From contig JBBECD010000128.1 of assembly GCA_040881995.1 (NCBI GenBank), forward strand, positions 1 through 25,609: 25,609 nucleotides of DNA. The letters are read 5' to 3'. The position numbers and the translations under genes are program-made. This document shows positions 8,219 to 15,573 of this stretch, piece by piece. This DNA is from JAQCEJ01 sp040881995. GTDB lineage: Bacteria > Planctomycetota > Planctomycetia > Planctomycetales > Planctomycetaceae. The stretch's first letter is position 1; each line of letters begins with the position of its first letter. The notes under the pieces were generated by a model. The model made no database searches. It was not told the origin of the DNA and saw only the letters and a list, made by a program, of their open reading frames with translations.

Positions 8219-8899
8219 ATGGACTACTCGATTCTCGCCATAGCGCTACTGTTATTAGGACTGGCACTGCTTGTCGCCGAAGTCTTTCTCCCGTCCGGGG
8301 GTATTCTTTCGGCGCTGGTGGCGATTTGCATCATCGGTTCGCTGTGGTGCGGCTGGTCGGCATGGTGGGAGACGGGCCGCATCTATTTCTGGGTCTATTT
8401 GGGAGCGACGCTGATCCTGGTTCCGGCAGTGCTGATCGGCGCATTGGCCGTGTTTCCGCAAACGAGCATGGGCAAGAAACTGTTGCTCGACGCCCCACTG
8501 CTCGACGACATCATGCCGCACGCCGCCGAGACCCGGCGGTTGTCGCAGTTCATCGGAAAAATCGGAACGGCGGTCACCATGCACGGCCCCGGAGGAATGG
8601 TGGTCGTGGAAGGCGAACGGATGCACTCCGAAAGCGAAGGCATGTTGATCGAACCGGGAACGCCCGTCGAAGTCATTCGGCTGAACGCGACGCGACTCGT
8701 CGTCCGAGCCGTATCACCTCAAAAATTGAAGGAGGCCGGCCACGACGTCGATCGGATGGCAATCGCGGCGACGGATGAATCCGCGATACCGAAGAATTCG
8801 GCCGACGCCTCGATCTCGTCGCCGCACGCGGATGCGAACTCGACCGCGACGTCGGAACCGAACCTCGTCGATTTTGATATTCCACTCGATGAAACATAG
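8219..8899 (+). CDS. NfeD-like membrane protein, short form
   Basis: A 226-residue protein. Three hydrophobic segments (about 4-24, 26-46 and 58-80) include the LxxxEVFLPSGG signature of NfeD proteins. A soluble part at about 100-165 (FIGKIGTAVT...GPGGMVVVEGE...PGTPVEVI) matches the OB-fold domain of the NfeD C-terminus. The long form with a ClpP-like protease domain is absent. The last 50 residues are Ser/Asp/Asn-rich. NfeD proteins act with flotillins and SPFH proteins in membrane organisation, and floA follows after 242 bp. No strong ribosome-binding site is seen before the ATG; the frame and family start support it. Confidence 0.85.
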   Translation: MDYSILAIALLLLGLALLVAEVFLPSGGILSALVAICIIGSLWCGWSAWWETGRIYFWVYLGATLILVPAVLIGALAVFPQTSMGKKLLLDAPLLDDIMPHAAETRRLSQFIGKIGTAVTMHGPGGMVVVEGERMHSESEGMLIEPGTPVEVIRLNATRLVVRAVSPQKLKEAGHDVDRMAIAATDESAIPKNSADASISSPHADANSTATSEPNLVDFDIPLDET

Positions 8900-9005
8900 T
8901 GCGGTCTCATTCTTCGATCGACAGGTTGCCGGCATCCCAGATTCGCCCGAAGCGTCGGCGAGGGAGCCGGGTCAAGAACTTTCGTCGACGATTTGCCCCG
9001 TCTGG

Positions 9006-9035
9006 TTTCAAATCCGGCGCCGGAGTCCTTATAAT
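9006..9035 (+). promoter_or_regulatory. candidate floA promoter
   Basis: A perfect TATAAT -10 lies at 9030-9035 with a weak TTTCAA -35 at 9006-9011 (spacer 18), about 105 nt upstream of the floA ATG in a 242-bp gap. This would allow floA to be transcribed independently of nfeD. Confidence 0.4.
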
Positions 9036-9141
9036 CTGTCAACCGAGTTGAGGCGTGTACGAATCATAACCTTTCATGTCGGCTGTCAATCGACGATGAC
9101 CTCACGACTTCCACATCTTCTGGTTTTGGGAATGGGACACA

Positions 9142-10170
9142 ATGGATAATTCCGTGTTGTTGATCGTTTTTATCGTCGTCTTCCTGGGCGTGTTGTTGGC
9201 CTTCGTGATCTCGGCTCAATATTTCAGCCTGTGGATTCAGTCGGTGATGACGAAGGCGGGCATCTCGCTTCCCGCGCTGATTTTCATGCGCATTCGCAAT
9301 GTGAACCCCTCGGTCATCGTCCGCTGCAAGATCATGGCGGTCCAGGGGGGGCTGACGCGCGTTTATCCGATCACCACGAAAGCGCTGGAAGCGCATTACC
9401 TCGCCGGGGGGAATGTTCCCAACGTCATTCGAGCCTTGATCGCCGCTCATAAAGCGAAACTGGACCTGGATTGGCAGACGGCCCAGGCGATTGATCTCGC
9501 GGGCCGCGATATCCTGGAAGCGGTGCGGACCAGCGTTTATCCGAAAGTCATCGAGTGTCCCGATCCCCGCAAGACGTCGGGAACGCTCGATGCCGTGGCC
9601 GGCGACGGAATTCAGTTGAAAGCCCGCGCCCGCGTCACCGTGCGCACCAACATCCGGCAGTTGATCGGCGGAGCGACCGAAGAGACCATCGTCGCCCGCG
9701 TGGGACAGGGAATCGTGCAAGCGATCGGCTCGACCGCCTCGTACAAGACGGTTCTCGAAAACCCCGATAACATCTCCCGCACTGTGCTCAATCAAGGGCT
9801 CGAAGCGCAGACGGCGTACGAAATCGTCTCGATCGACATCGCCGATATCGACGTGGGAGAGAACATCGGCGCCCGATTGCAGGCCGATCAGGCCGAAGCC
9901 GACATGCGCGTCGCCCAAGCCAAGGCCGAACAACGCCGAGCGGCGGCGAAGGCCCGCGAACAGGAAATGATCGCCCAGACGCAGGCCAATCGGGCCGAGG
10001 TCGTGCTCTCCGAAGCGGAAATCCCGCAGGCCATTTCGGCGTCTCTGCGGAGCGGACAACTGGGGTTGCTCGATTATTATGAATTGAGGAACGTGCAAGC
10101 CGATACTAAAATGAGAGCAGCGATCGCTGGCGAAGGCCGCGACGGTTCGCTCGCCTCTTCCACCAAGTAA
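9142..10170 (+). CDS. floA: flotillin-like protein FloA
   Basis: A 342-residue protein close in length to other bacterial FloA proteins (about 330). An N-terminal membrane hairpin (about 4-27) is followed by the family-typical stretch from MRIRNVNPSVIV, an SPFH domain (about 70-235) and an Ala/Glu/Arg-rich coiled coil (about 245-305) with repeated QAEA- and AKAEQRRAAAKA-type segments. FloA forms oligomeric assemblies on the inner membrane that organise functional microdomains and influence secretion, fluidity and membrane proteases. GGGA lies 5 nt before the ATG (weak). nfeD-like is upstream and a single-TM protein downstream. Its TAA stop is the first triplet of the lead-in of repeat copy B. 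Confidence 0.93.
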   Translation: MDNSVLLIVFIVVFLGVLLAFVISAQYFSLWIQSVMTKAGISLPALIFMRIRNVNPSVIVRCKIMAVQGGLTRVYPITTKALEAHYLAGGNVPNVIRALIAAHKAKLDLDWQTAQAIDLAGRDILEAVRTSVYPKVIECPDPRKTSGTLDAVAGDGIQLKARARVTVRTNIRQLIGGATEETIVARVGQGIVQAIGSTASYKTVLENPDNISRTVLNQGLEAQTAYEIVSIDIADIDVGENIGARLQADQAEADMRVAQAKAEQRRAAAKAREQEMIAQTQANRAEVVLSEAEIPQAISASLRSGQLGLLDYYELRNVQADTKMRAAIAGEGRDGSLASSTK

Positions 10171-10174
10171 GAGA

Positions 10175-10257
10175 CTCTCACATCACCGGTTGTGCTTCTC
10201 GAAAACGCCTGAACGTCTGCCAAAAAATCGCGAGGCACAGAGGTTATTTCAGGATTT
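10175..10257 (+). repeat. interspersed palindromic repeat, copy B (83 bp)
   Basis: It matches copies at 181-262 and 11073-11154 in the same orientation. Conserved blocks are CTCTCACA, ACCGGTTGTGCTT, GAAAACGCCT, GCACAGAGGTT and CAGGAT. With copy C it also shares TAAGAGACTCT (here 10168-10178), where TAA is the floA stop codon. The terminal arms pair at 8 of 11 positions. It fills the gap between floA and the next gene. Confidence 0.8.
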
Positions 10258-10288
10258 CAAAGTTCGCCCATCAGAACAAGGCAAGTTC

Positions 10289-11056
10289 ATGTTCGGCTTA
10301 GGGAACCAGATCTGGCTGTTGGCGGCCGACGTCAGTACCGTCATCACGATATTGGTGATGCTGCTCTACGGCATCAGTTGGGTCGTCCAGAAGATTGCGG
10401 AGAACAAAAACGCTCCACCGCCGAAGGGACGTCCGGCGCGTCAGCTTCCCGCTCCTCAGGCGAAAGAACTGGATGATTTCCTCAAACGGGCCCGCAAGGG
10501 AAATCAGGCGGGTCGTCAGAACGATGATGTGATGTTCGAAAAAGACCTGCTGGAAGTGGTGGAAGACGAGCCGCAGCGCCGACCCCGGCCGATTCAGGCT
10601 CAGACGCCGCGCGAACCGAGGCGGCAAAAACCCAAAGCCAGGCCGAAACCGCAACCGCTCGCTCCGCCGCCAACGGCGCAATTGAACGTCGACGAGCCGG
10701 TATTCGCTCGATCGACGGTGAACCGGCCGATGCAGTCCGAGATGAATTCCTCTTTCGGTCAAAGTCAATTGAACGCGCTTCAGCAACACTTGACCGCTTA
10801 CATGGAAACGGGACGCGTCGATAAATCAGTCGCCGAGCATCTCCCCTCGTTATTCAAGGAACTCAAAAACGAACTGAGGAGTAGGACGGACTCGTCCTCC
10901 GCTGCGGCGAACGCGGATGATTCCATGCTCCCGTTGGAAGAAGTCAATGCCGCGCGGAGCTCGATCATCGAAATGTTCCATGATCCCCAGCAGGTCCGCC
11001 GGGCCATTATCATTAACGAAATTCTGCAACGCCCGCGATCGCTGCGTCATGAATAG
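10289..11056 (+). CDS. single-TM protein with long basic/Pro-rich tail, floA neighbour
   Basis: A 255-residue protein of no family I can name with certainty. One membrane helix lies at about 12-34, followed by a Pro/Arg/Lys-rich disordered linker (about 42-130), a Gln-rich helical stretch (about 155-172) and a conserved-looking C-terminal helix, FHDPQQVRRAIIINEIL (230-246). Most of the protein would be cytoplasmic. The ATG at 10289 (AAGG about 10 nt upstream) is chosen because a TTG start at 10190 would read through repeat copy B. Copies B and C of that repeat bracket the gene. Position after nfeD-floA suggests a membrane-microdomain role, as inference. Confidence 0.7.
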   Translation: MFGLGNQIWLLAADVSTVITILVMLLYGISWVVQKIAENKNAPPPKGRPARQLPAPQAKELDDFLKRARKGNQAGRQNDDVMFEKDLLEVVEDEPQRRPRPIQAQTPREPRRQKPKARPKPQPLAPPPTAQLNVDEPVFARSTVNRPMQSEMNSSFGQSQLNALQQHLTAYMETGRVDKSVAEHLPSLFKELKNELRSRTDSSSAAANADDSMLPLEEVNAARSSIIEMFHDPQQVRRAIIINEILQRPRSLRHE

Positions 11057-11072
11057 AACCGATTTTAAGAGA

Positions 11073-11154
11073 CTCTAACACAACCGGTTGTGCCTGTTGA
11101 AAATGCCTCAAATTCAGCCGAAAATCGCTACGCACAGAGTTTGTGTTAGGATCA
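11073..11154 (+). repeat. interspersed palindromic repeat, copy C (82 bp)
   Basis: The best-preserved copy. The arms CTAACACAACC (11075-11085) and GTTTGTGTTAG (11139-11149) pair at 10 of 11 positions, and the left arm overlaps a perfect 14-bp palindrome CACAACCGGTTGTG. A GTGC / GCAC pair lies inside. It lies between the stop of the floA-neighbour gene (11056) and the glycosyltransferase start (11168), in the same orientation as copy B. Confidence 0.8.
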
Positions 11155-11167
11155 TTAAGCTTCCATC

Positions 11168-12307
11168 ATGCCCGACGCACCTGTCAATGTCTTGCTGATC
11201 GCGGGGCGCTACGAAGTTCGTGGTGCGTGGACTTACACGATGGGACTGGCCGAACATCTCGGCCAATACGGGTTCGAACCGACGATTCTCTGCCCCGAAG
11301 CGCAACTGCTCGATGCCGTCGACCGCTCGCGGTTGCGTATTACCGAATGCCGGCATTTACAGATACCGGTCTGGGGAAAGGTCGTGACCCGGCTGTTGGG
11401 GAGGGAATGGTCGAACCAGCCGCCCCAATTCATTCACATTCAATCGCGAAAACTCCTGGCACCGGGCGTGCAACTCGCCCGGCAATGGAATCGTCCTTGC
11501 CTGCTCACGATTCACGATTATCTGAGTTCCCGTGAAAAGCTGATGGTCGACCCGTCGATCTGCCGGCGGATCATCGCGGTGAGTGAATCAGTGCGCAAAG
11601 AATTGCTGTCGCATGCGTTTTATCCGCCGGAGCAGATCGTCGAAATCCCCGTCGGCGTCGATCTGCCGCCGCCGGCCGACGTGCATCCGATTCTCGATCC
11701 CGAGCGGGTTCCCGTCGTCGGCATGGTCGGTCCGCTCGAAGAACTCAAGGGAATACCATATTTTCTCGGCGCCGCGCGCAAAGTCTTGACGATGTACGGC
11801 GACGTTGAATTCCTCATTGCCGGCGCCGGTCCCGAGGAGGAGAATCTCCGCCGTCTCGCGCAATCGCTGCAGATCGCCGATCACGTGACGTTCGCACCGA
11901 ACTTGAACGACGTGGCGCCGTCGCTCGATGCGATCGACGTGTTCTGTCTGCCGTCGCTGATGCAGGGGGCCGGAACGATCATGCTCGAAGCGATGGCCTT
12001 GGGAAAAGCGGTCATCGCCGCCAATGTCGGAGGCGTGCATGCCGCCGTCAAACACAACGAGACCGGCATTCTCGTCTCGCCCGGCGAAAGCGGCGAACTA
12101 GCGACGCAAATCGTCGAGATGCTCAAGCACCCCGACCAGGCACGTCAACTTGGCCAACGCGCACGGCAGCTCGTCGAAACCCGCTTCGGCACCGAACACA
12201 TGGTGAAGCAAACGGCCGAACTGTACCGCGAGATTCTGCAAGAGACCGACCGCGCCGCATCCCCGAGCGCCAAATCGACCGCCGTTCCCGCGATACCGTC
12301 GCGCTGA
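11168..12307 (+). CDS. GT4-type (GT-B) glycosyltransferase
   Basis: A 379-residue protein with two Rossmann halves. The N-terminal half starts VNVLLIAGRYEVRGAWTY and the C-terminal half (about 180-355) holds VGMVGPLEELKG, VEFLIAGAGPE, LPSLMQGAGTIMLEAMALG and NETGILVSPGE. This is the GT4 retaining family, which moves a sugar from a nucleotide donor to glycans or lipids in the cytoplasm. Two donor-site positions differ from the usual pattern: the Arg of the GRL..KG loop is Pro189 (Lys194 kept), and the first Glu of the EX7E motif is Gln266 (E274 kept). It may have altered donor use or weak activity. No good ribosome-binding site is seen. No other glycan-biosynthesis gene is nearby, so the acceptor cannot be guessed. 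Confidence 0.85.
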   Translation: MPDAPVNVLLIAGRYEVRGAWTYTMGLAEHLGQYGFEPTILCPEAQLLDAVDRSRLRITECRHLQIPVWGKVVTRLLGREWSNQPPQFIHIQSRKLLAPGVQLARQWNRPCLLTIHDYLSSREKLMVDPSICRRIIAVSESVRKELLSHAFYPPEQIVEIPVGVDLPPPADVHPILDPERVPVVGMVGPLEELKGIPYFLGAARKVLTMYGDVEFLIAGAGPEEENLRRLAQSLQIADHVTFAPNLNDVAPSLDAIDVFCLPSLMQGAGTIMLEAMALGKAVIAANVGGVHAAVKHNETGILVSPGESGELATQIVEMLKHPDQARQLGQRARQLVETRFGTEHMVKQTAELYREILQETDRAASPSAKSTAVPAIPSR

Positions 12308-12314
12308 TTTTGTA

Positions 12315-12367
12315 GGAGTACAGGCTTCCGCCTGCTCGAATCATTTATGGGCTGTACTCCCATAAAT
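12315..12367. repeat. overlapping inverted repeats before cinA-like gene
   Basis: GGAGTACAG (12315-12323) pairs perfectly with CTGTACTCC (12352-12360). An alternative stem ATTTATGG (12343-12350) / CCATAAAT (12360-12367) shares part of the same sequence, and a small CAGGC-TTC-GCCTG-like hairpin lies inside the first. The main alternatives compete for the bases around 12343-12360. There is no T-run, so it is not a standard terminator. It may be a degraded interspersed repeat or a regulatory RNA structure. Confidence 0.5.
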
Positions 12368-12422
12368 CGCCGATTCCATCGAAGTGTTAAATAATTTCCC
12401 TCACCGACTCGCCATGTGAATC

Positions 12423-13691
12423 ATGAACGCAGAAATCATCGCCGTCGGCACCGAACTGACCACGGGCGCGAAACTCGATACCAACAGCCAATGGCTCAGC
12501 CTCAAGCTGGCGGAGATCGGCATCCCCGTCATCTTTCACACCACCGTGGCGGATGACATGACCGCGATGCTCGACGTGCTCAACGCGGCGCGTCGGCGAT
12601 CCGACGTCGTCATCGTCAGCGGCGGACTCGGTCCAACCTATGACGACCTGACCCGCGAGGCGTTCGCGAAACTCGCCGGCGTCGAACTCGTGCTGCATCA
12701 GCCGTCGCTCGATTTCATCCGCAGTTTTTTCGCGTCGCGCAAACGGGAAATGCCCGAACGGAATACGATTCAAGCCTGGTTTCCCGCGGGAAGCCGGCCG
12801 ATCGCCAATCCACGCGGCACGGCGCCGGGCATCTGGATGGAACTCACCCGCGAGGAATTTCCCGCTCCCTGTCTGTTTATCGCCGTGCCGGGCGTGCCCA
12901 GCGAGATGAAACGGATGTACGAACACGAAGTTCTCCCGCATCTGCCGCGCGGCGAGTTGGTCATCCGCCGGCGGCTGATCAACATGTTCGGCGTCGGCGA
13001 ATCTCACGCCGAGCAACTACTGGGCGACGTCACAAAACGCCAGCGCGACCCCGAGGTCGGCATCACCGCTCACGAGGGAACGATCTCGCTCCGCATCGTC
13101 TCACATGGCACGTCGGCCGCCGAGTGCGAAGCAAAAATCGCAACGACCGAACGGGAAATCCGCCGGTTGATGGGACATTACATCTTCGGCGCCGAGACCG
13201 ACGAACTTGAAGACGTCGTGGTGCAGCGATTGGCCGAACGCGGGCAGACGTTATCGACCGTCGAAATCGGCACGGGCGGATTGTTGGCGCACCGCTTGAC
13301 GTCGCTGAACTCTGCTTCCGCCGAGGTGACAACGTCTCCCTACCACGGCGGGACGGTTCTGACAGACCGGCCGTTGCCGGAACGGCATGCCTCCGCCGTG
13401 CAGATCGTCTGGAATCGCCATCGGGAAGGCAAACTGGCCGTCGATGAGCTGACGAAGGAACTGGCACAGGCCTGCCGCAGAGATTGCGAGACCGATTACG
13501 CGCTCGCCGTTGCCCCGTTTCCGCAGCACGACCCGGACCGCGACCCGTTGGCGACGCCGATTACGTACGTCGCGTTGGCGTCGCGCGATCAACTCCAACT
13601 GCAAGAGATCGTGCTGCTCGGCGACCCCGCCATCCACAAAAGCCGCGCCGCCAAAACGGCGCTGAACATGTTGCGGCTGGTATTGCAGTGA
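12423..13691 (+). CDS. CinA-like protein with degenerate C-terminal domain
   Basis: A 422-residue protein with the CinA two-domain layout. Residues 1-170 are the MoaB/MogA-like (COG1058) domain, with AVGTELTTG at 7-15, SGGLGPTYDDLTREA at 66-80 and VPGVPSEMKRM at 155-165. Residues about 260-420 match the PncC/CinA C-terminal nicotinamide-nucleotide amidase domain. There the usual AESCTGG motif reads VEIGTGG (280-286): the catalytic Ser is Ile282 and the Cys is Gly283, so deamidase activity is doubtful. The N-terminal domain is linked to ADP-ribose pyrophosphatase activity in some CinA proteins. No strong ribosome-binding site precedes the ATG. It converges on the aldo/keto reductase gene with a 74-bp gap and no obvious terminator. 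Confidence 0.85.
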   Translation: MNAEIIAVGTELTTGAKLDTNSQWLSLKLAEIGIPVIFHTTVADDMTAMLDVLNAARRRSDVVIVSGGLGPTYDDLTREAFAKLAGVELVLHQPSLDFIRSFFASRKREMPERNTIQAWFPAGSRPIANPRGTAPGIWMELTREEFPAPCLFIAVPGVPSEMKRMYEHEVLPHLPRGELVIRRRLINMFGVGESHAEQLLGDVTKRQRDPEVGITAHEGTISLRIVSHGTSAAECEAKIATTEREIRRLMGHYIFGAETDELEDVVVQRLAERGQTLSTVEIGTGGLLAHRLTSLNSASAEVTTSPYHGGTVLTDRPLPERHASAVQIVWNRHREGKLAVDELTKELAQACRRDCETDYALAVAPFPQHDPDRDPLATPITYVALASRDQLQLQEIVLLGDPAIHKSRAAKTALNMLRLVLQ

Positions 13692-13765
13692 TTCCAGCAA
13701 TGAATGCCATTTAAATCGACAAACGTTGGCTACCGTTCGGGAGCGCGTCGACCCGAGAAGCAAAA

Positions 13766-14845
13766 CTACTTCCCGCCCGCTTCTTCCTTCACCCGCTGCA
13801 AGCGGTGCTCGCGATATTTTTCGCTCGCGGCGTTAAGTGTCGTCAACGCCTCGGCGGGGAGTTCAAGGCCGACGCCGCCGAAGTTGTCGACGACGTGCCC
13901 GGGAGATTCGGCTCCCCCCAAAACCGATGTCACCTCGGGATGCGATAATACCCAGGCGATGCACACCTGCGGGCGCGTCGCGCCAATTTCAGCGGCGACC
14001 TTATCCAGCGCTCGCACGACCGGCGTTTTCGCCTTGCCGAGGTTGCTTCTGCGTCCCGGCGAGAGTTGCCCTTCGTTCTGCGGACTGAATGCGAGCAGCC
14101 CCAGTTGATTCTCGGCGATCGTCGGCAACAGGTCGGCATCGAGCCGCTCGCCGATGGCGATGTGAAAATAATCTTCCGTCCCGGCGACCGCCGATGAACC
14201 GCTGTTCTTTCGACCGGCCCCGGCGAAGGCCGCGATCTGCGACGGCGTGTAATTCGAGCAGCCCCAGTAACGAATCTTCCCCGCACGAACGAGATCATCC
14301 ATCGCCGCCGCTTGTTCTTCCATCGGCGTCTTTTCGTCGGGACTGTGGAACAGATACAGATCAATGTAATCGGTCCCCAGGCGTTTGAGACTTCCTTCGA
14401 CTTTGCGGACCATCGTCTCGCGAGTGAACGTGCACGCCTCGCCGAGTTTGTACTGATTGGTGTCAGCGTCGAATTCGGGCTTCCAACTCGGCGTCGCTTT
14501 CGTGCAGATGACGACCTCATCCCGCCGGCTGGTGAGCACCTTGCCGAGCACGATTTCCGCCCCATCCCATCCGTAGGCTTCGGAGGAGTCGAAAAAGTTG
14601 ATCCCCACGTCGAGGCACTTGTGCAGAATCGCTCGCGCGGCGCGATTGTCGCTGCGCTCGACTTCGCGAAACGCCGTCCCCTGGCAATAGCGAGTCACAA
14701 ACAACTCGGTCTGTCCGAAACGGATGAGTTCATTCGCCCGCGTCGCCGCTGAAACGGATTCGGTCGATCGCACGAATCGCCCGCCGAGCATCGCACCGAC
14801 GGCGAAGGTGGTGCAAGTCGTGAGAAATGAACGGCGGTTCGTCAT
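13766..14845 (-). CDS. Tat-exported aldo/keto reductase
   Basis: A 359-residue protein. The N-terminus MTNRRSFLTTCTTFAVGAM carries a twin-arginine motif followed by a hydrophobic region, so it is probably exported folded or anchored. Residues about 40-350 are an aldo/keto reductase TIM barrel, with the tetrad visible as D86 and Y91 (DSSEAYG), K116 (CTKA) and H167 (YLFHSPD). These enzymes reduce aldehydes or ketones using NAD(P)H; Tat export may let the cofactor be loaded before transport. The ATG at 14845 is preferred over a frame extending to 15025 because GAGGAGAGG lies just upstream and the Tat signal starts there. It is the last gene of a probable minus-strand operon, 58 bp after the KDPG aldolase. 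Confidence 0.88.
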   Translation of the reverse strand: MTNRRSFLTTCTTFAVGAMLGGRFVRSTESVSAATRANELIRFGQTELFVTRYCQGTAFREVERSDNRAARAILHKCLDVGINFFDSSEAYGWDGAEIVLGKVLTSRRDEVVICTKATPSWKPEFDADTNQYKLGEACTFTRETMVRKVEGSLKRLGTDYIDLYLFHSPDEKTPMEEQAAAMDDLVRAGKIRYWGCSNYTPSQIAAFAGAGRKNSGSSAVAGTEDYFHIAIGERLDADLLPTIAENQLGLLAFSPQNEGQLSPGRRSNLGKAKTPVVRALDKVAAEIGATRPQVCIAWVLSHPEVTSVLGGAESPGHVVDNFGGVGLELPAEALTTLNAASEKYREHRLQRVKEEAGGK

Positions 14846-14903
14846 ACGACCTCTCCTCATACAAGCCCGAATCGCAAGTTTTGAAGTTGCACTTCGGCAA
14901 AAG

Positions 14904-15554
14904 TCATTCACCGCGGGCCTGTTTGATGAGTTCGACATACTGCGCCGCCAACGTGCGGATGCGGTCGAAATCACCCGCCTGCACCGCTTTGGCTTCGACG
15001 AGCGACGACCCCAATCCGACGGCACACGCTCCGCTTTTAATGAAGCTCTTGACGGTTTCGAGATTCACGCCGCCGGTCGGCAGCAGCCGCACGTGCGGCA
15101 ACGGACCATGAATCGCCTTCAAGTACGCCGGTCCGCCGACATCGGCGGGAAAGACTTTCACAATGTCGGCCCCGGCCTCCCACGCTGTCAGCACTTCGGT
15201 CGGCGTAAAGGCCCCCGGCAAGATCATCTTGCTGTATCGCTTGCAGAGTTTGATGACGTCGACATTCACCGTCGGCGAGACGATAAACTCGGCCCCGGCC
15301 AAGAGCGCCGCCCGCGCCGATTCGGTATCAAGGACCGTCCCCGCCCCAAGCAAAATCTTGTCGCCGAGGTCTTTTCGCACGGCGGAGAGAATGTCGAGCA
15401 CGCCGGGGACGGTAAACGTCACTTCAATGACGTCGATCCCCCCGTCATAGAGCGCCCGAGCGACATTAACGAGTTGTTCGCCGGACGGAGCCCGAATAAT
15501 AGCCACCGCGCCGCTGTCGAGAACGCGTTGAAGTTGGTCGGACGGTTGAGGCAT
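14904..15554 (-). CDS. eda: KDPG/KHG aldolase
   Basis: A 216-residue class I aldolase matching 2-dehydro-3-deoxy-6-phosphogluconate / 4-hydroxy-2-oxoglutarate aldolase. Visible features are IEVTFT with the general acid-base Glu44, GAGTV (70-74), PGAFTPTE and VKVFPA with the Schiff-base Lys133; length and lysine position fit the enterobacterial enzyme. It splits KDPG into pyruvate and glyceraldehyde 3-phosphate, the last step of the Entner-Doudoroff route, or acts in sugar-acid breakdown. AGGAA lies about 11 nt upstream of the ATG. It starts 19 bp after the SUMF1-protein gene, suggesting one transcript. No edd or sugar-acid kinase is nearby, so the exact pathway is open. Confidence 0.9.
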   Translation of the reverse strand: MPQPSDQLQRVLDSGAVAIIRAPSGEQLVNVARALYDGGIDVIEVTFTVPGVLDILSAVRKDLGDKILLGAGTVLDTESARAALLAGAEFIVSPTVNVDVIKLCKRYSKMILPGAFTPTEVLTAWEAGADIVKVFPADVGGPAYLKAIHGPLPHVRLLPTGGVNLETVKSFIKSGACAVGLGSSLVEAKAVQAGDFDRIRTLAAQYVELIKQARGE

Positions 15555-15573
15555 TTTGTACGGTTCCTTGATG

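Noticed and set aside
9064..10098. 344-codon minus-strand frame opposite floA
   Set aside because: floA is unmistakable; the antisense frame is a codon-usage shadow.
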